From Uranotaenia lowii (lineage: Eukaryota; Arthropoda; Insecta; Diptera; Culicidae): a stretch of 64,000 nt of DNA. Position numbers and translations under genes: made by a program. The notes under the pieces are model-generated. The model did no database searches, was not told the DNA's origin, and saw only the letters and a program-made list of their open reading frames with translations. The stretch covers positions 162,112,031-162,176,030 of the forward strand of contig NC_073693.1 of NCBI RefSeq assembly GCF_029784155.1, written 5' to 3'. Below are positions 59,590 to 64,000 of the stretch, in pieces; position 1 is the first letter of the stretch; each line of letters opens with the position of its first letter.

Positions 59590-59850
59590 ATGTAGAATCA
59601 TTTTAATAAACAAACCTCATTTCCGTAATTTTTAAGAATTTTAACTGTTCACTCCCGGAGAGATAACCGTTATGAAACAAAAAAATGCGTTAAATTAAGT
59701 TCACAAATGGGACTTGGTTTTTGCTATCCTCAAACTGAATTTTAAGTTAAATTTCTTGACCGTGCGGGTACACGAAAAATTGCGAACTGTCATCACAAAA
59801 GGGAATTACGTCATCGTGAATCGACCCATATTGTTCTAGAATCGACGAAG
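59590..59850. other. Unique spacer
   Basis: No feature seen. Confidence 0.4.
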
Positions 59851-61163
59851 CCCGATAGGAAATACATCCTACTATTCACTATACTTAGTCGGCTCGCGAA
59901 GGGTGCGTCGGCCGATTTTAGTTCATAATAATCGGCCTATTGTTGCAACGTCGCTTATGGGAGTTTTTGCTGGGCATCAGCCGATTAATAGGCCGATTTC
60001 GTAGGCCTATCAAATAGGGTGATGAGTAGCATGATTGTGTAGGAACCGACTAAATCGCCTGATTAGTAGGGCGATAAAGTTGATGAGATATTCCTACCCA
60101 ATCGTACTAAATAGCCGGATTGATTGATAGCAAAAATTGATTTTTCTTCGCACCACCCAACTCAATCCGACTAAATAGCAGAATTGATTGGCCTCAAAAA
60201 TCGATTGTTTTTTCTATCACCCGACCCAATCGTACTAAATAGCCGGATTCATTGATCGCAAAAATGGATTTTTCTTCGTACCACCCAACTCAATCCGACT
60301 AAATAGCAGAATTGATTGGTCTCCAAAATCGATTCCTTTTCCTACCACTCTACCCAATCGTATTAAATAGTGGGATTGATTTACCGCAAAATAGAACCAC
60401 CCGACCAAAAAGGTTTATTAGTCACATGATTTAGTAAAGTAAACCTGCGAATCCATATTTAATAGCAGTATGGACTAGACTAGAGCAAGTCCAGTGGAGA
60501 TTTTTCTTATGAGAATGCCGAAATATTTTAACTTAGCCGATCTGGAAACGACATGTCCTGCGAAGAAGCTTGCCATCCAAGCACTGCATCTAGAAACTGG
60601 CCCACGGTGAGAGCGGCGGAATCCATAAACGATACCTCCATCGGAGTCAGGAACACCTTCTATTACGGCTTCAGGCATATCCGACAAACGTCCGGGAACT
60701 TGGTCAGGTAGAACGTCGTCATGATGGAACCGATAGAATTCGCTAGCCACTCCAACGAACCACTGATGACCGACGAGACCTTTCGTGCTGACGTGGGCCA
60801 AGCTTTCCCATCGATGAACTCCATCACACACAGATGTCAAATACTAATTCAGTTATGACCATTCCATACTAAATAGGCTTAAAGTATGCCAACTAAATAG
60901 AGTCCTACGTAAACCTACTAAATTGACCAATCCTTCCCGATAACGTAGATCAACTTATTGTGCTACTAGATCATACGTAATTGTGTGAGCCTACTCATCA
61001 GCCGATTTAGTATGGCACCTATTTCATATTCAAGCGTAGCCCGATTAATCGGCATACTAAATAGGGTCATTGATTTAGTAGGGCGATTCGTAGCCAGACT
61101 AAATCGGCACCCAACTAAATATGTGAACGGCGAAATTTTTCATCTGTCAAATTTCCTATCGGG
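59851..61163. mobile_element. Element with CCCGATAGGAAAT ends and internal tandem array
   Basis: The left end CCCGATAGGAAAT and right end ATTTCCTATCGGG are perfect inverted repeats (1313 bp apart). 60097-60400 is a tandem array in which C(C)CAATC(G/C)(G/T)ACTAAATAGC recurs at about 60097, 60156, 60224, 60284 and 60353: two alternating units make a dimer of 127-129 bp. Motifs CGATTAATCGGC and CTAAATCGGC recur near both ends. A GC-rich minus frame at 60475-60840 has no known domain. No target duplication was confirmed. Confidence 0.7.
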
Positions 61164-61182
61164 AGAGTGAATTCATAGTTAA

Positions 61183-61495
61183 TAGTCTGTTCAATGAAAC
61201 CTAGTCGAAACGGGTCGAAACAAGTAGAACAAGAATTGACAGTTGATCACCTGTCTCTTTCCAATTGACTTCGACCGATTTCTACCTGGTCGAAACCAAT
61301 CCTGCTGCCGAGCTGGATTGGTTTCGACTATTTTATACTTGCCCCATTGAACAACGACCTGACTAGTTTCGACCAAAACATTGGTGATCGAACATCTACC
61401 AGTTGCCTGAAACCAGTTGAAACCGATTTTTACCAACCGTTGAACGAAGCTAGTGTTCACTGGAACTGGCAACAAGCCAGTTGAACAGATTGGAA
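61183..61495. repeat. Inverted-repeat block rich in GTTTCGAC
   Basis: CTGTTCAA..TGAAAC at the left and GTTGAACAG at the right suggest short terminal repeats. TGGTCGAAACCAATC and GATTGGTTTCGACTA form an internal hairpin at about 61288-61331. Boundaries are uncertain. Confidence 0.4.
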
Positions 61496-61502
61496 ATCAT
61501 CA

Positions 61503-61690
61503 TGTACGTCTAGGTGATCGAGCGGTTAGCGTGGTAAGACGGTGATCGCTGGTCCACTGATGGCATGGGTTCGATTCCCATCTCGGTACTGGATGTTAAA
61601 TGTCAACCTTAAGTTGTCCACGTAATTTATTCAGTCTGTAAAGCCTAAATCGGCTAAGACGGTGTATGTCTTAAAAAAAAAAAAAGAAGT
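61503..61690 (+). mobile_element. tRNA-derived SINE with intact boxes A and B
   Basis: Box A TGATCGAGCGG (61515-61525) and box B GGTTCGATTCC (61568-61578). ATGGG-TTCGATT-CCCAT forms a perfect T arm. A tRNA-unrelated part follows (to TCGGCTAAGACGGTGTATGTC), then an A-run (about 61673-61685). A second, reverse-oriented copy is at 3304-3468. Confidence 0.88.
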
Positions 61691-61810
61691 GTTGCCAATA
61701 TGACGGATGGATTATCCAAACATATGTTAATCACTATCTTAACCTTATCGACTTAACGAGAATAAATGTGATCATTTTCCGATACAAATAGTACTCTGTT
61801 TTATTTGATA

Positions 61811-63240
61811 TTAGCTGACCCGGTGTGCTTTGTAACACCTTCTAAAAAGCAATAAATTGTGAGAAAATAATTCTCGATATTTTTACAATGAGAGCCTTCA
61901 CATCACATGTTTTTCAATAATTGTTTTAAATTTGATATTAGGAACTCGTTTTAATTTGCTTTTTTCCTCTGCAATGTGCAAAGTTTTTCGTAACAAAATT
62001 TCATCACATTAGACATAAGGCTCTATTTGTTTGATAAGTTTTCGTGCTATACATATTTTCCTTCTTCCCGATTCTCCTCTGAAAAAAGGAGTGGTATTGA
62101 AACTCAAAAAAAGCTTTAAAGTAACATATCGTTTCTCTTGCTTGAAGGTTTGAAAAACTATTCGATAACAGCTTCTCCATTCCTGGTTCTGTACTGAATA
62201 GAATCTTTCCTAAAAAAAATTTTTTCGTACTCGAGTACTTTTTCTTTCAAATTTGGTTCTATTTGTTGGATAAAAAAATACATACAAAAAACTGGAAGGT
62301 GAAAAGGGGTTTTTAAATAACTATAGAATAATTTCTCGTACTCTTATACTCTCTCCTGTAGAATTTGGTTAAATTTATTTTATGAGGTCTTGAATTTATC
62401 AAAAAAAACGTATGGCACCTTTTTTCTCTTTCCAATTCTGTAGGGAGAACCAAATAATTTTAGAAATATTTCTTGAATTTAAATTTTCTTCTCAATTTGT
62501 TACAATCTGCTAGATCTGCACTCCAGTTATTAAAAAATGTATGAGAGCATTGATAAATCACAGAAAAAGATTCTTCTCATATACTCTCTGCTATTAAATT
62601 TGAATAATAAGTTTTCGAATGGTCCAAAAATAATTTATGAAAACCTTACCTCTCTTTCCCTCTTCCCGTTGGAGTGATTGAGGGGTCTCAAAACATAAAA
62701 ATAATCATTTCTCGTACTCAAATATACTTCCGTGATATATTTAGTTTTTTATACGATTAGTTCTCGAGTAATACATAAAAAGGGGACCACTCCACCCTTC
62801 TTATCCCACCAGTAGAAGGACAGATGGGTCTCAAACATCGTAGAAACTTGACTAGTAGCCTTAAACCTTTCTTTGTGAAATTTGGATTAATGTGCATGAT
62901 TAAATATCAAATCATGCATTAAATTATATGGAAAACTTTCCCCTCTTAATATCCCCCCAATAGAATAGGATGGAGTCCCAAATGCTTATAAAAACTTTTC
63001 TCGTACAAAAAAAAACCACCCATGTCAAATTTGCTTGATTAGTTGTCGAATTTTGCAAAAACAAAATCTATGGAAGGCCCCTCCCCCTTTTTTATATTTA
63101 CATGGAAAGGAGGAAGAGTCTCATACCATCTTTAAAAAATTCTTCCTATCCTTATACCCTCACACACTAAATTTGGTTCCGTTTGCTTGTTTAATTCTTG
63201 AGTTGTGCGAAAAATTGTATGGCTGCCCCCCTCCCCACTT
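61811..63240 (+). repeat. Divergent CTAGCTGACC family member (B-type)
   Basis: Begins TTAGCTGACCCGGTGTGCTT, one base different from the family start. It is followed by degenerate B-type units (TTTGGTTCTATTTG near 62255, TTTGGTTCCGTTTGCTTG near 63170). The C-rich/G-rich pairs are worn. It is older than the copies at 27-40 kb. The right limit is approximate. Confidence 0.75.
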
Positions 63241-64000
63241 TTTTCCCATTAAAAAGACTTCTAAGCGTCATATCAAATATCAATTTTATGTTATGGTATG
63301 TGATTTGTTCACATTAGTGTTTGTTTATTTTTTTCAGTTTTAATATTTATAAATGAATTCGTCGAAGGTTGAAATAAATATTCACAAGAACTTTCCGAAA
63401 TTCATTCTTGGTTTTTTATATTCAGCATCTTTTCAGCATCTACAGTTGCGATTGAGGAGGGTACCATCGCTTGCTGCCGGCGATTTATATTGCGTTATTC
63501 TTTTGTGTAATAATGTTAAAAAAGATTTTTTTTTCCGGCTTAAAAGGTTCAAAATATTTCTTTAGAGGCTGAATAGCATTCTATTGCGCCAATGAAGGAA
63601 GGAGAACGAAACGAGTGCTAATTAAGCTACTTTGAACCCTTTTTAATGGAATTCCCTCTCTCCCTCTCAGATTCAAGAGTTCTCACACTTGCCGTCTAAA
63701 TTCTGAGTCGCTAACAGCTCGTGTATGCTCGGATAACCATTGGAGCACGATCAGCAAAAAAAAAACTTTTGAATGCGTTAACTCACTGAAACACTCTCGA
63801 AAACTCGATGTCTTGCTAAATTGCTAACATAAAGTTACCAAACTATTGAGCGAGTAAGTACTTTTGTACTGAACACTAGTAAATGGGGTTGCCTAAACTC
63901 AGGGGTAGAAAAAGTCTGAAGTTATTGTATTTGAATTACAAAACTTTCGTTTTTCGCAAATTTAATTTTCATAATATGCTGTAAACGTGTCTAAACACAG
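63241..64000. other. Unique sequence to window end
   Basis: The frame 63353-63565 (70 codons) follows a T-rich tract ending TTTTTTTCAG, which resembles a splice acceptor, but the product has no known domain. 63580-63860 is GC-richer and unassigned. Confidence 0.35.

Noticed and set aside
60475..60840. 121-aa minus ORF as an independent gene
   Set aside because: It lies wholly inside an inverted-repeat element and has no recognisable domain. Reported as part of that element and as a point to check.

Overview
The window is AT-rich nuclear DNA from a dipteran, most likely a mosquito. The evidence is a Tc1/mariner transposase with DD37E spacing (a type described from mosquitoes), RTE-, Jockey-, I- and CR1-like non-LTR retrotransposons, tRNA-derived SINEs and dense MITE/foldback elements. 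There are no bacterial operons, no rRNA genes and no convincing complete host gene. I read it as an intergenic or very long intronic region built from nested mobile elements. Host sequence is limited to unique non-coding stretches, one candidate small ORF (7543-7821, minus), one short ATG ORF in a GC-rich island (1678-1794) and one candidate first exon (56826-56868).

Layout. 1-930 is a decaying minisatellite with a hairpin core. 930-9700 is mostly unique DNA with a 389-bp hAT MITE (2230-2618), a tRNA-SINE copy (3304-3468) and MITE-like blocks. 9735-11747 is a 2-kb non-autonomous hAT element. 11981-12610 is a diverged inverted repeat. 13500-13983 is an apparently perfect 229-bp-arm palindrome. 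14280-16566 and about 20300-21905 are two broken RTE-clade LINEs, with a hAT MITE and a TTA-flanked MITE nearby. 22741-24452 holds two DD37E transposase copies abutting each other. 24500-25422 is a TA-flanked MITE with a reverse-oriented sister at 40547-41461.

27025-48468 is a cluster of one interspersed repeat family that begins CTAGCTGACCCGG and ends in GACA/TATA-rich sequence. It is arranged head to tail (A, B, A', then B' after an RT fragment) and is followed by a long inverted copy. It has been invaded by foldback MITEs, an I-like LINE tail, a hAT element that itself contains a LINE tail, and others.

49990-54705 is the best preserved gene set: a full-length Jockey-type LINE on the minus strand with a 15-bp target-site duplication. 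Its ORF1 is intact. Its ORF2 is broken by a 203-bp piece of another LINE; subtracting that piece plus one 6-bp duplication restores the reading frame arithmetically. 57274-61680 is a run of foldback and inverted elements, including a SINE pair whose arms carry a 73-nt tRNA-like fold, and ends with an intact-looking tRNA-SINE. A divergent member of the CTAGCTGACC family fills 61811-63240.

How the parts relate: autonomous LINEs would have supplied retrotransposition for the SINEs and truncated LINE tails, and DNA transposases (hAT, Tc1/mariner) would have mobilised the MITEs in trans. Almost every element here is dead, and the target-site duplications give a clear order of insertion. All calls were made by eye from the sequence; no database search was run.
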